64,000 bases of DNA from Candidatus Margulisiibacteriota bacterium (GCA_028715625.1 JAQURL010000005.1:1-64000); one strand, 5' to 3'; counted from the stretch's first letter, positions 36,527 to 45,038 are shown. Notes: generated by a model not told the origin, from the sequence alone. Made by a program: numbers and translations.

Positions 36527-37219
36527 ATGATCATTTTCAGTATTTTTTTGGCAAGTTTATTCCTGTTATTGGTGCTTATTGCCTACATCCATAAAGATAT
36601 TCAGGCGATATTTCTTGGAGACCCGGCAGCTAAAAATATTCTGGAAGTTTTGACCTATCCCAGCCTTTATGCCACCTCCATGCACAGGATCAATCATTTG
36701 TTATGGTCTGTCAGAATTCCTTTTATTCCGAGATTATTATCACAAATTGTCAGATTTTTTACCTTTATAGAAATTCATCCTGCTGCCAGAATAGGAGATG
36801 CTCTGTTTATCGATCATGGTGACGGGGTAGTTATCGGCGAAACTGCAGAAATTGGCAATAATGTAATTTTGTATCATCAGGTTACATTGGGCGGTACGGG
36901 CAAGGAAAAAGGCAAGAGACATCCGACAATAGGCAATAATGTAATAATCGGAGCGGGTTCTAAAATCCTGGGCAATATAAGAATAGGGAATAATTGTAAA
37001 ATCGGAGCGGGCACGATAGTTTTAAAGAATGTTCCAGATCATTCAACAGTGGTGGGAAATCCTGGAAGAATAGTTTCCGGAACAAATAAAGATATGGTAG
37101 AATCACTAGACTTGGGAAATGTACCAGACCCGATTCAGGAAAACTTTATAAAATTGGAAAAACAAATTAAAACTTTGCAGAAACAAGTAAAAGACCTGTC
37201 TGCAAATAAAAAGTCTTAA
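36527..37219 (+). CDS. cysE: Serine O-acetyltransferase (CysE/EpsC type)
   Basis: A 230-residue protein of the left-handed beta-helix acyltransferase family that makes O-acetylserine from serine and acetyl-CoA for cysteine synthesis. The N-terminal segment 'DIQAIFLGDPAAKN...YPSL.AT..HRI.H' is the CysE helical domain. Next come the hexapeptide repeats with 'IDHGDGVVIGETAEIG' and 'TLGGTGKEKGKRHPTIG', which hold the two His residues of the active site. Unusually, residues 1-20 form a hydrophobic segment (IIFSIFLASLFLLLVLIAY) that could anchor it in the membrane, while the large CysE N-terminal domain is short. This matches the short EpsC-like class. It ends two bases before the J-domain gene, so the two are probably co-transcribed. 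The ATG at 36527 is chosen for its match to the family and the promoter. Confidence 0.85.
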   Translation: MIIFSIFLASLFLLLVLIAYIHKDIQAIFLGDPAAKNILEVLTYPSLYATSMHRINHLLWSVRIPFIPRLLSQIVRFFTFIEIHPAARIGDALFIDHGDGVVIGETAEIGNNVILYHQVTLGGTGKEKGKRHPTIGNNVIIGAGSKILGNIRIGNNCKIGAGTIVLKNVPDHSTVVGNPGRIVSGTNKDMVESLDLGNVPDPIQENFIKLEKQIKTLQKQVKDLSANKKS

Positions 37220-37220
37220 A

Positions 37221-37904
37221 ATGATTGTAAATAAAAATAAATATTTCAAGATTTTAAATGTTGCTGAAGATTCCAGTGTCAGCATAATTAAACAAACAAC
37301 TAAAAAGTTACTAAAAAAATATCATCCGGATCAACATCCCAAACACAAAGACTGGGCTGAAACTCAGACTAAAAGGATACTCGAGGCTTACAAAATTCTG
37401 GTTAAGGATATTGAACATGGTAAAAATCAGGAAAAGAGAATAATTTATCAACCGCATATAAGAATAATTCTCAAAGAAAAAAAGAGTTTTTTTATAGAAA
37501 CCATTGTCCCTGAAAATGATACTCAGCAGAAAGTTTATTTTGATGTTAGTCTTATAGACCGTGTAATATCCAGCCTGGATTTAACCTGGGTACGGGAACC
37601 TGTTATGGCGAAATTTGGGGAATTTAATTATTATCTGATAAATAGACTTATATATAGTGAGGGTGTAAGGCAACTTGATAATGGTTATAAAGTTTTATTG
37701 TTTAAGCCTGTTTTTGTGAGCAATTACCGATTAGCTTTAGGGTTTGTTAGCGGCGGAAAAGTTACTGAGCTTTTGGATAATGATTGTTCGCAAATGGAGA
37801 GTAAAAAAGTTAACGATCTTGAACTTAAATTTAAAGAAAATGATTATTATATAACACCGGATGTTTATAAAAATATAGAAAGGTTGTTATTAGAAAAAAA
37901 GTAA
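37221..37904 (+). CDS. J-domain protein with an unassigned C-terminal domain, in a chemotaxis cluster
   Basis: A 227-residue protein. Residues 1-70 form a DnaJ-type domain: 'YFKILNV' helix I, 'LLKKYHPDQHP' with the HPD tripeptide that activates DnaK ATPase, and 'ILEAYKIL' helix III. There is no Gly/Phe region or zinc domain, so this is a class C J protein. Residues ~80-227 are not a known DnaJ part. The segments 'VSLIDRVISSLDLTWVREP' and 'YRLALGFVSGGKVTELLD' loosely recall the CheW fold, and cheD and cheR follow, but that resemblance is weak. Its start is one base after the stop of the acetyltransferase, and cheD follows after 15 bases. Its role might be to bring a chaperone to a chemotaxis or motor complex; this is a guess. 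Confidence 0.75.
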   Translation: MIVNKNKYFKILNVAEDSSVSIIKQTTKKLLKKYHPDQHPKHKDWAETQTKRILEAYKILVKDIEHGKNQEKRIIYQPHIRIILKEKKSFFIETIVPENDTQQKVYFDVSLIDRVISSLDLTWVREPVMAKFGEFNYYLINRLIYSEGVRQLDNGYKVLLFKPVFVSNYRLALGFVSGGKVTELLDNDCSQMESKKVNDLELKFKENDYYITPDVYKNIERLLLEKK

Positions 37905-37919
37905 CATATCATATAGTAT

Positions 37920-38405
37920 ATGACCAGTATTAGCGTGGGTTTGGCAGAGATTAAATTCTCGAGAAATCCGGATGATATTATAATCGCACATGGCTTGGGG
38001 TCTTGTGTGGGTGTAGCCATCTATGATACTAGCTGCAAATTGGGTGGCATGATCCATGTCGTTCTTCCCAGCAGTTCAATACAGAAAGATTTTGCTACCA
38101 CACCGGAACGTTTTGCCGATACCGGTATACCGGTGCTGCTTAATAAATTTTTGTTATTGGGAGGGAAGGTTGCCACTTCTTTTGTAAAAATTGCCGGTGG
38201 CGCCAACATGTTCCAGTATAATAATATGAGCAGTTTAGATATCGGGGGGAGAAATATCGTAGCCGTTAAGGAGACTTTAAGCAAATATCATATTGTCCCC
38301 ACGAGTGAAGATGTCGGTGGTTGCAATGGGCGCACATTTTCGATACAAATTGCCACAGGCAAGGTTTTTTCCAGGATGATAGGAATGAAAGAGAGAGAAA
38401 TTTAG
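37920..38405 (+). CDS. cheD: Chemoreceptor glutamine deamidase CheD
   Basis: A 161-residue protein of the normal length for CheD, which deamidates Gln in methyl-accepting chemotaxis receptors and, with CheC, tunes CheY-P signalling. The motif 'GLGSCVGVAIYD' gives the catalytic Cys (about residue 29) and 'GGMIHVVLP' the catalytic His (about residue 46). 'ADTGIPVLL' and the C-terminal 'DVGGCNGRTFSIQIATGKV' also match the family. By hand alignment the Thr that sits a few residues before the Cys in some CheD proteins is not obvious here. No chemoreceptor, CheA or CheC gene lies in this window, so its partners are elsewhere. cheR follows directly after it. Confidence 0.9.
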   Translation: MTSISVGLAEIKFSRNPDDIIIAHGLGSCVGVAIYDTSCKLGGMIHVVLPSSSIQKDFATTPERFADTGIPVLLNKFLLLGGKVATSFVKIAGGANMFQYNNMSSLDIGGRNIVAVKETLSKYHIVPTSEDVGGCNGRTFSIQIATGKVFSRMIGMKEREI

Positions 38406-38420
38406 AGCTAGGGGGAATTG

Positions 38421-39224
38421 ATGGAAGATACTTACGATATTGAATATGAAAAGTTTAAACAGGATGTAAAAAGTATCCTCGGAGTTGATTTGAATCAATA
38501 CAAACCGGCTCAAATGAAAAGAAGGATCAGGTCTTTTATCAGTAAATATAAATGTGTAACCTTGGCTTCTTTTACAGAATTGCTGAAAAAAAATGACGAA
38601 GCCTTAAAAGTCTTCAAAGATTACATCACAATTAATGTAACCGAATTTTTTAGAAACCCTGAAAAATTCGAGGAACTAAAGACCAAAGTTTTGCCTGAAC
38701 TAATTAAAAATTCCAGAAATCAGGGCAGACATACTGTAAGAATTTGGAGTGCAGGTTGTTCAACTGGGGCTGAAGCTTACACACTGGCAATTATTTTTGA
38801 AGAACATTTCCAGGGAGTAGACTACTCTGTAATCGGGACGGATATTGATGAGAATATTGTAAGAAACGCCAAAGCCGCAGAATATAAAGATATAGAGATT
38901 AAGAACCTGAACAAATATATACTGGATAAATATTTTGATGTTCAGGCAGATAAAACAAAATGGAAAGTAAAAGATAAACTGAAAAGGAATGTAAAATTTT
39001 TGCTTGGTAATTTACTGGGAGATACATTCCCCAAAGGATTTGATTTAATATTGTGTCGGAATGTGGTTATATATTTTACAGAGGAAGCAAAAGATATTTT
39101 ATATAAAAAATTTTATGATTCTTTGGTAGACAATGGGGTTTTGTTTATCGGAGGTACAGAAAGTATTTTAAATGCAAAACAAATAGGCTTCAAAAATAGC
39201 ACTAATTTGTTTTATTATAAGTAA
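38421..39224 (+). CDS. cheR: Chemotaxis protein methyltransferase CheR
   Basis: A 267-residue SAM-dependent methyltransferase that methylates glutamates of chemoreceptors. The N-terminal all-alpha domain (residues 1-75) is followed by 'ITINVTEFFRNPEKFEEL', the SAM-binding motif 'WSAGCSTGAEAYTLA', 'GTDIDENIV', and 'LILCRNVVIYF', then 'LFIGGTES' near the end; all are CheR hallmarks. I take the ATG at 38421. A TTG one codon earlier is in frame, but the GGGGG at 38411-38415 is better spaced for the ATG. No C-terminal TPR or pentapeptide-binding extension is present. Lies between cheD and the HDOD gene in what looks like one operon running to fliM. Confidence 0.93.
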   Translation: MEDTYDIEYEKFKQDVKSILGVDLNQYKPAQMKRRIRSFISKYKCVTLASFTELLKKNDEALKVFKDYITINVTEFFRNPEKFEELKTKVLPELIKNSRNQGRHTVRIWSAGCSTGAEAYTLAIIFEEHFQGVDYSVIGTDIDENIVRNAKAAEYKDIEIKNLNKYILDKYFDVQADKTKWKVKDKLKRNVKFLLGNLLGDTFPKGFDLILCRNVVIYFTEEAKDILYKKFYDSLVDNGVLFIGGTESILNAKQIGFKNSTNLFYYK

Positions 39225-39235
39225 AGGGAAAATAT

Positions 39236-40111
39236 ATGACAGAAGAACAGCAAAAAAACGAATTATTTGAAGAATTGATCTTAAAACTCAACGACATTAT
39301 GCCTTTGCCTGTGACGGTAAAAAAGATTATAGAGCTTACCAGAGATCCGAACACTGAACTGAAAGATCTGGTTGTCGTATTAGAAAAAGATCAGGCCATG
39401 GTTTCTAAAATATTGAAGCTGGCCAATTCCTCATATTACGGTTTTTCCAAACAAATAAAAACGATCTCTCATGCGGTTGTTTGCCTGGGTTATAATACCA
39501 TTAAAAATATGGCTTTGGCTGTTTCCACTTATTCCATGTTTGATAAAAGTATTGTCAGTTATGCCCTGGAAAAGGGTGCTTTGTTCAAACACAGTTATGC
39601 TGTGGCTATAGGTTCCCGTATCATTGCCAAGAAAGTAAAACATATTAACCCTGAAGAAGTATATGTTATGGGCTTGCTTCATGATATAGGCAAGATAATC
39701 CTGGACCAGTATGCCAAGGACAAATTTATTGATGTTATCCGTTTATTCCGCAAAGGTAGTATTACTTTCCTGGCAGCTGAGGAACAGGTCCTGGGCTTTA
39801 ATCATGGTGAAATAGGAGCTAAGATAGCAGAAAAATGGAACCTGTCGGATGAGCTTATTGAGTCAATACGTTATCATCATCATCCGCAAAATGCCAGTCC
39901 CGAGAATGTATCGGTTCATATGGTTCATATTGCTGATGTGGTGGTTGAAATGATGGGCCTGGGGCTCGGTTATGACGGCCTTAATTATGAATTGTGCCCG
40001 GATTCAATGACCAGGTTGGGCCTGGAAGGAGCTGATATGGAAAGCTTGATGATTCAGATCATGGACGAATTAAAAACAGATAGTCTGGAAATACCCGGGG
40101 CAGAACAATGA
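39236..40111 (+). CDS. HDOD-domain signalling protein
   Basis: A 291-residue protein. Residues ~15-215 form an HDOD domain: 'LPLPVTVKKIIELTRDPN', 'LEKDQAMVSKILKLANSSYYG', 'ISHAVVCLGYNTIKNMAL'. Unlike many HDOD proteins it keeps His-Asp residues (LLHDIGKIILDQ, FNHGEIGAKIAEKW, YHHHP), so hydrolase activity of HD type cannot be excluded. HDOD proteins often act in motility and c-di-GMP pathways, commonly near chemotaxis genes as here. A clear ribosome-binding site (AGGG) precedes the ATG. Its TGA stop overlaps the fliM ATG (ATGA), indicating translational coupling. Confidence 0.85.
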   Translation: MTEEQQKNELFEELILKLNDIMPLPVTVKKIIELTRDPNTELKDLVVVLEKDQAMVSKILKLANSSYYGFSKQIKTISHAVVCLGYNTIKNMALAVSTYSMFDKSIVSYALEKGALFKHSYAVAIGSRIIAKKVKHINPEEVYVMGLLHDIGKIILDQYAKDKFIDVIRLFRKGSITFLAAEEQVLGFNHGEIGAKIAEKWNLSDELIESIRYHHHPQNASPENVSVHMVHIADVVVEMMGLGLGYDGLNYELCPDSMTRLGLEGADMESLMIQIMDELKTDSLEIPGAEQ

Positions 40112-41130
40112 GCAGCATATTATCTCAGGAGGAAATCAATGCGCTCTTGATGGGAGTTATGGATGACGGGGCTGCAACACCTGTGGTAGAAAATACTGTT
40201 GAAGAAGGAGAAACAGCGGTCACTCAACAAAAGTCCAGTTTTATTGAAGAATTTCAACATATTACCAAATATGATTTTCGAAGACCTAATAAATTTTCCA
40301 AGGATTTACTGAGAATACTTAAAAGTTTCCATGATAACATGGCCCGTTTGTTCAGTGCTTCTTTATCCGTTTATCTCCGCCAGGATGTGAAAGTTCATTT
40401 AACCTATATCGAGCAACATACCTATTCGGAATATATAGAAGATTCCAGTGAAAAATCACTATTTTATATAATTTCTTTTATTGATGATCAGGCCATTCTT
40501 AGCCTGGATGTTAATATCGGCATGCTGCTTGTGGAAAAATTACTGGGTGGCGAAGGAAAGAAAGTCGACACCGAGAGAATGGAACCCACCGAAATTGAAA
40601 TGACAATTATAAAAAATATTCTGGACAAGCTTTTTCAACATCAGAAAGAAAGCTGGGGCGATGTAATGAAGGATTTACCTCGTATTATTACCATTGAAAA
40701 TAATCCCAGAGTTATTCACCTTGTCCAGCCGAATGACATAGTATTAAAAATGGTTTTTGAAATTACAATAGGTGACGGGGTCGGTATTTTTACTTTTTGT
40801 ATACCTTATATAGCAATTGAGCGTGTGTTAAATCAGTTGCTGCAAAGCCAGTTTGTGAGGATGCAGCATCAATTCGTTAAAAAGTCCGAAGAGATGGAAA
40901 GAAATTTAAAAGGCGCAAAAATAGATATTTCCGCAGAATTGGGAAAAACCAATCTTACAATTGAAGAATTGATATCTGTAAAAGTCGGCGATATTGTAAA
41001 ACTGGAAACCAAAAAATATAACGATTTACTGCTTTGGGTAGGCGGGTTAAAAAAGTTTACCGGGGAATTGGGCGTATCTGATAATCACTACGCAATAAAA
41101 ATAAAAGGCGTTAATGATAATCTTCTTTGA
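40108..41130 (+). CDS. fliM: Flagellar motor switch protein FliM
   Basis: A 340-residue protein of standard length. The N-terminus 'LSQEEINALLMG' is the CheY-P docking motif of FliM. The middle domain has 'FRRPNKFSKDLLRILKSFHDNMARLFS', which binds FliG in classic motors. The C-terminal SpoA/FliN-like domain shows 'LTIEELISVKVGDIVKLE' and 'LLWVGGLKKFTGELG'. In a flagellum this forms the C-ring that CheY-P acts on. No fliN, and no separate fliG or fliF, is in the window. A FliF-FliG-like fusion is encoded at 58117-59967 instead. Start overlaps the stop of the HDOD gene by four bases. Confidence 0.93.
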   Translation: MSSILSQEEINALLMGVMDDGAATPVVENTVEEGETAVTQQKSSFIEEFQHITKYDFRRPNKFSKDLLRILKSFHDNMARLFSASLSVYLRQDVKVHLTYIEQHTYSEYIEDSSEKSLFYIISFIDDQAILSLDVNIGMLLVEKLLGGEGKKVDTERMEPTEIEMTIIKNILDKLFQHQKESWGDVMKDLPRIITIENNPRVIHLVQPNDIVLKMVFEITIGDGVGIFTFCIPYIAIERVLNQLLQSQFVRMQHQFVKKSEEMERNLKGAKIDISAELGKTNLTIEELISVKVGDIVKLETKKYNDLLLWVGGLKKFTGELGVSDNHYAIKIKGVNDNLL

Positions 41131-41158
41131 AAAATCAGGAAAGGCAAAAAATTTTTAA

Positions 41159-42202
41159 ATGGCACAAATCAGACTTGTAAAACCGGAAGAAAGAACAACC
41201 GAATATATCGGCAACCCGGATGTCATTGTTTTGGATCAGAAGACCGAGGTTGCGGTTGAGATGGATAACCTCTACAAAAAGAAGGGGCAATTAACTGAAG
41301 AAATTGAAGAAATGGAGAATAAAAAAGAGCGGTTGTTTGAGGAATTGAAATACCTGAGTTATCAGCTCAATAATCAAAATCAAAAGGCCAGACAGGATTT
41401 TCAGGAAGAAATTAAGGGCATGAAAAACAGGGTCATGCAGGATATTCAAAAAATGAAGGAACAAGCGGAAGGCGAGATTTTTTATCTGAAACAGCAAAAA
41501 GAATCCATTATGAGAGAATATTCCGATGAAATAAAAAAGATGGCAATTGCCCTGGATAAACAAAAAAAATTATATCTTACTAAAATGCAGAGCTTTAAAG
41601 GTAAATTTGAGGATAGTGTACAAAAACTTATAACCATATACGCTGACCGGAAAAAAGAAATAACCGGAAATCTGCAGGTTATGCAAAAAGAAAAAAAAGA
41701 ATTTGAACAGCAATTGCAAATTAAATTTGAGAAAGAAAAAAAAGATATGCGCAACGAATATTTCAAAAAACTGGCAGAGGTTAATGAAGAGTATAAAGAA
41801 CAGATCGCTGCTAAAAAACAACAGCACGAAAAGCTGCTTGAGGATTACGAGTATCGTCTGCGATCCGAAAAACAATCTTTCGAAAAGAAACTTATTGAAA
41901 ATCAAGATATGTATCAAGTCAAGCTGGGTGAGATTAAACAGCAATTCGTACCTTTAATTAACGAAGAGACTGAAAAGTATAAACAAATTTTACAGCAGGT
42001 CGGCAAACAGAGAGAGACTCTTGTTCATCATTATAAAATGGAAGTGACTGCGATTAAACAGCAATATTCTTCGCTGCTGGAGCAGGAAAAAAAGAACTAT
42101 AATTCATTATTCAGTGAGATAACAGCAAAAAAAGATGAATTCTTGAAATCCTATCAGGCTCTATTAGAAAGAACAGCACAACTGGAAGACGAAAATAAAT
42201 AA
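41159..42202 (+). CDS. Coiled-coil protein encoded next to fliM
   Basis: A 347-residue protein, almost entirely charged coiled coil from about residue 35 to the end, rich in Lys, Glu and Gln. The first ~30 residues (with 'VKPEERTTEYIGNPDVIVLD') look like a short globular or docking segment. No family is recognised by eye. Residues ~111-157 ('KQQKESIMREY', 'LDKQKKLYLTKM') align without gaps to residues ~1778-1824 of the giant rod protein encoded at 52156-57975, with about 18 identities in 47. It begins 28 bases after fliM with no obvious ribosome-binding site at optimal distance. Its position suggests an accessory part of the motor or of the same rod-like structure. Confidence 0.75.
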   Translation: MAQIRLVKPEERTTEYIGNPDVIVLDQKTEVAVEMDNLYKKKGQLTEEIEEMENKKERLFEELKYLSYQLNNQNQKARQDFQEEIKGMKNRVMQDIQKMKEQAEGEIFYLKQQKESIMREYSDEIKKMAIALDKQKKLYLTKMQSFKGKFEDSVQKLITIYADRKKEITGNLQVMQKEKKEFEQQLQIKFEKEKKDMRNEYFKKLAEVNEEYKEQIAAKKQQHEKLLEDYEYRLRSEKQSFEKKLIENQDMYQVKLGEIKQQFVPLINEETEKYKQILQQVGKQRETLVHHYKMEVTAIKQQYSSLLEQEKKNYNSLFSEITAKKDEFLKSYQALLERTAQLEDENK

Positions 42203-42230
42203 AAAAAGTATTTAACTGCTAAAACTTTTT
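42203..42230. terminator. AT-rich hairpin between convergent genes, probable bidirectional terminator
   Basis: AAAAAGT (42203-42209) pairs with ACTTTTT (42224-42230), and TTTA (42211-42214) pairs with TAAA (42220-42223) around a five-base loop; one A is bulged. On the minus strand the stem is followed by a long T-rich tract, on the plus strand the T run lies in the stem itself. It separates the coiled-coil gene from the convergent STAS gene, whose stop codon lies inside the stem. Confidence 0.45.
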
Positions 42231-42583
42231 AATGCTTCTTCTTCGTTTACAAAGATATTAATTTTTTTAGAAATTTTTGTAATATCCAGAACTCGCTTCA
42301 CATCTACAGTAGGGTTTAATATTTTGAATGCTCCGCTTTTTTCGGTTATTTGTTTGTAACTGTCAAATATAGCACCGAGACCTGACGAATCTACATAATT
42401 CACATTCTTCATTTCAAGTAGAATATTTTTATTGCCTCTATTTAATTCTTCCTCAATAATTTCAGTTAATACATAGTTGTTATCAACGTCCAGTTCAATA
42501 TCACCGGTAACACCTGTTTCTGTTTTCTTTGCTCCCAGGCTGATGATCAGAATTCCGTTTTTTACTTCTTTATGTATTTCCAA
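42212..42583 (-). CDS. STAS-domain anti-sigma-factor antagonist (first copy)
   Basis: A 123-residue single STAS domain protein like SpoIIAA/RsbV. 'LLEMKNVNYVDSSGLGAIF' holds the conserved Ser (DSSGLG) that is phosphorylated by a partner kinase/anti-sigma factor. Such proteins release a sigma factor or another target when dephosphorylated. The phosphatase is probably the SpoIIE-type enzyme encoded upstream on the same strand. The start is TTG at 42583, with a perfect AAGGAGGT seven bases ahead. It is a paralogue of the STAS gene at 42702-43019, separated from it by 118 bases of AT-rich DNA. No RsbW-like kinase is in the window. Confidence 0.9.
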   Translation of the reverse strand: MEIHKEVKNGILIISLGAKKTETGVTGDIELDVDNNYVLTEIIEEELNRGNKNILLEMKNVNYVDSSGLGAIFDSYKQITEKSGAFKILNPTVDVKRVLDITKISKKINIFVNEEEALKSFSS

Positions 42584-42701
42584 GGTTGTTACCTCCTTTA
42601 AATTCTAAACCAATGTATTAACAAATGAACTGTAACCCTAGAAAATACTATAAATACACAATACCCATTTGTCAATAACTTTTAAAACAAATAAAACAAA
42701 A

Positions 42702-43019
42702 TCACATATCGATTTTTAATATATTCAGCATGCGTTTAACGTGTTCGCTGGGATTCAAAATTTTGAAAATCCCTCCGGAGCTCGCGATTTTTTGATAACA
42801 ATTTAAAATGGCACCGAAACCTGAGGAATCTATATATTTAACATTTTTTAGTTCTAAAAGAAAATTTATAGTACCTTTTTCCAATTCATTATCAATTGTT
42901 TCGGTTATAATATAATAATTATCAATGTCGATTTCAATCTGACCAGACACATTATTCCCTTCTTTTCTTCCACCCAGGGTAACAATTAAAAATTCTTTAA
43001 GTTCTTTAGTGACTTCCAA
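42702..43019 (-). CDS. STAS-domain anti-sigma-factor antagonist (second copy, shorter)
   Basis: A 105-residue STAS protein with 'LLELKNVKYIDSSGFGAIL' around the phosphorylatable Ser. It aligns along its whole length with the neighbouring copy at 42212-42583 but stops about 17 residues earlier, after 'MLNILKIDM', so the last helix and strand are missing or reduced. The start is TTG at 43019, preceded by AGGAGGTG. It begins 10 bases after the phosphatase stop, so the two are very likely co-translated. The pair of paralogues suggests two output partners for one phosphatase, which is an inference. Confidence 0.87.
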   Translation of the reverse strand: MEVTKELKEFLIVTLGGRKEGNNVSGQIEIDIDNYYIITETIDNELEKGTINFLLELKNVKYIDSSGFGAILNCYQKIASSGGIFKILNPSEHVKRMLNILKIDM

Positions 43020-43029
43020 TTAACACCTC

Positions 43030-44805
43030 CTATACCCTTTTAATAATAATAACAGTAAAGTCGTCATGTAAAGGGGCATCTTGAGAAAATAATAAAATAT
43101 CTTCAACAATTTTATCGACAATTTCTTGTGCGCCAAGATGTTTATTCTTGGTTATAAGAGCGCGGAAACGTTCTTCCCCGTAGGAATCTTCCAGGCGATT
43201 CCTTGCTTCTGTGATACCATCTGTAAAAAGGATTGCTATATCTCCCGGCTCCATAACATATGTTTCTTTGCCATATTTGGCATTGGAAAAAGCACCGAGA
43301 GGGAAACCTCCTTCTTCCAGTACATGAAAACTATTGTCTGAATTTCTGTAAAAAAACGGATTTTCGTGCCCGGCGTTAGTGTAGGTCAAAGTCCTGTTTG
43401 CATTATCAATGATGGCGTAAACGCTAGGTATATAATTTTTAACACTTTTATTTTTAACCAGGTTGTCGCTTATTTTTTCAAAGACTGCATGCGCTTCTTT
43501 ATTATCAAAAACCGAAGATTGCATGATGCCTTTAAAAAAGGCCATGATTAACGCCGCAGGGATTCCTTTGCCGACGATATCGGTAAGAGTAACTCCCAAC
43601 AGATTTTCATCAAGTTGAAAAAAGTCGAAATAGTCGCCACCGATAACTCTTGCAGGAAAGGATGTAGCAGCGATGTCAAAGTTTTGTAAAGCCGGCTTGA
43701 ATTTGGCCTGCAAACCCTCCTGTATGTTTCTGGCTACCTGTAATTCTTTTTGTGTCATTTGTTCTTTGAGAGATTGATCATACAGCCGATTATTTTCTAT
43801 TGATGCTGCGGCAAGAGATACTATAGTTTCTATAATCGATATATCATTATCATTAAATTTTTCCTTAAAAAAGTTTTTGCGGATAAGTCCCAGATAGCCG
43901 ATAACATTTTCTCTGATAATAAGAGGGATAAAAAGCAATTCCGGGATTATTATATCGACAATATCCGGATTGTCATTTTTTACTATTTTTACCGAGTCCA
44001 GCTTGAGAATTCTCATTTCATCCTTTATATATTCAAGCATATTTCCTTTGTCTTCCAATTCAATAGATATTAAATTGTCAGGAAAATCACGTTCAAAGTT
44101 ACTCATGTATTCGGCAGTTTGTTCATTTCTGGTATGCCAACTGGCCCTGACTTCCAGCTTATCCGTATTAGTACTCATGAGGGTAAGAAATCCCATTTCA
44201 GCTTTGGCATGTTTGAGAATAATATCGCCCAGTATGGAAAGCATATCATCCATATTTACAAGTGAATAAATCATTTCTCGGGCTTCGTTGATAACTTCCA
44301 GTTTTTTATATAATAATTCCTGATGTTTTCTGGCGATGATAAAATATTTTTCCTGGAACAACCATAAAAGTATATGGTAGAGATGGTAAAGATCATGATT
44401 CTGGAAAAAGTCTATTTCATTATAGATCAGCATTGCCCCATGCAGTTTGCTCTCCAGAACCATGGGTATAACCTTTAACATATTCATGTGAAAAGGTTTC
44501 GGCTCGGTTATTCTTTCCTCCACAAATATAGTTAATTGTTTGGAGCGCAGGGCCAGACCTGACTGCTCTTCAATATATTGAACAAGCTGGTCTTTGACAC
44601 TATTCAGTTCATTAACCGTGAATTCGCTGATACCGTAAAGAACACTGCTCCCGGTATTGCTATTGGTAACAAGAGCAATTAATGGTGATGTTAACTGCTC
44701 CTGTTTAATAAATTGCAGAACAATACTAACGAGGTCTTCTTCGCTTTTAACGTTTTCAAAATTCTTTTTTAAAAAATATAATTTTTCTAAGTAATTATTA
44801 TTCAT
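43030..44805 (-). CDS. GAF-domain SpoIIE-type serine phosphatase
   Basis: A 591-residue PP2C-family phosphatase that should dephosphorylate STAS proteins in a partner-switching pathway. Residues ~1-150 look like a degenerate sensory (GAF-like) domain. Residues ~180-340 form a clear GAF domain ending in the helix 'LAAASIENNRLYDQSL'. Residues ~355-591 are the SpoIIE/RsbU catalytic domain, with metal-binding 'GGDYFDFF' (389-396), 'DIVGKGIPAAL' (409-419), 'TNAGHENPF', 'GDIAILFTDGITEARN', and C-terminal 'HDDFTVIII'. No transmembrane segment, so the sensed signal is cytoplasmic. It is followed at 10 bases by its likely substrate, the second STAS protein. No clear ribosome-binding site precedes its ATG. 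Confidence 0.92.
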   Translation of the reverse strand: MNNNYLEKLYFLKKNFENVKSEEDLVSIVLQFIKQEQLTSPLIALVTNSNTGSSVLYGISEFTVNELNSVKDQLVQYIEEQSGLALRSKQLTIFVEERITEPKPFHMNMLKVIPMVLESKLHGAMLIYNEIDFFQNHDLYHLYHILLWLFQEKYFIIARKHQELLYKKLEVINEAREMIYSLVNMDDMLSILGDIILKHAKAEMGFLTLMSTNTDKLEVRASWHTRNEQTAEYMSNFERDFPDNLISIELEDKGNMLEYIKDEMRILKLDSVKIVKNDNPDIVDIIIPELLFIPLIIRENVIGYLGLIRKNFFKEKFNDNDISIIETIVSLAAASIENNRLYDQSLKEQMTQKELQVARNIQEGLQAKFKPALQNFDIAATSFPARVIGGDYFDFFQLDENLLGVTLTDIVGKGIPAALIMAFFKGIMQSSVFDNKEAHAVFEKISDNLVKNKSVKNYIPSVYAIIDNANRTLTYTNAGHENPFFYRNSDNSFHVLEEGGFPLGAFSNAKYGKETYVMEPGDIAILFTDGITEARNRLEDSYGEERFRALITKNKHLGAQEIVDKIVEDILLFSQDAPLHDDFTVIIIKRV

Positions 44806-44843
44806 ATATTTATAAATTGTTCTGGAAACGACTGAATATTATT

Positions 44844-44951
44844 TTACATCAAGATTTCATTAATCGGAATAGGAATGTCGATTTCAAGATCGATATTCCG
44901 GTTAAGGCAGCAGATTGTAGTTTTATGGTCATCGTCTTTGGAGTTATACAT
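44844..44951 (-). CDS. Small ORF (35 residues) ahead of the phosphatase gene
   Basis: An ATG at 44951 opens a 35-codon frame ending in TAA at 44844. A very good ribosome-binding site (AAGGAG, five bases from the ATG) is the main support. The peptide starts MYNSKDDDH, contains a Cys-Cys pair in the middle, and ends in the patterned acidic-hydrophobic run 'IDLEIDIPIPINEILM'. No homology is recognised. It lies 38 bases upstream of the SpoIIE-type phosphatase on the same strand, so it could be a regulatory small protein or leader peptide of that operon. It could also be a chance frame. Confidence 0.45.
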   Translation of the reverse strand: MYNSKDDDHKTTICCLNRNIDLEIDIPIPINEILM

Positions 44952-45006
44952 GATTGCTCCTTATTATTCCTTTGTAACGACTGTCGGCATTGATTTTGCA
45001 GACAAC

Positions 45007-45038
45007 TTGTTTTCTTTATTTTAAATTACAGCTATAAT
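45007..45038 (+). promoter_or_regulatory. Candidate promoter of the metK operon
   Basis: A perfect TATAAT is at 45033-45038, about 90 bases ahead of the metK ATG. The nearest -35-like hexamer is TTGTTT at 45007-45012, with a 20-base spacer that is longer than usual. The 5' leader then ends in the ribosome-binding site AAAGGAG. The gap 44806-45127 otherwise holds only the small minus-strand ORF. I see no SAM riboswitch signature in the leader. Confidence 0.4.

Noticed and set aside
42584-42701. A gene or frameshifted tail of the second STAS protein in the gap between the STAS genes
   Set aside because: I read the alternative frames after its stop and found no convincing continuation of the STAS fold; the gap is simply AT-rich DNA with the ribosome-binding site of the next gene.
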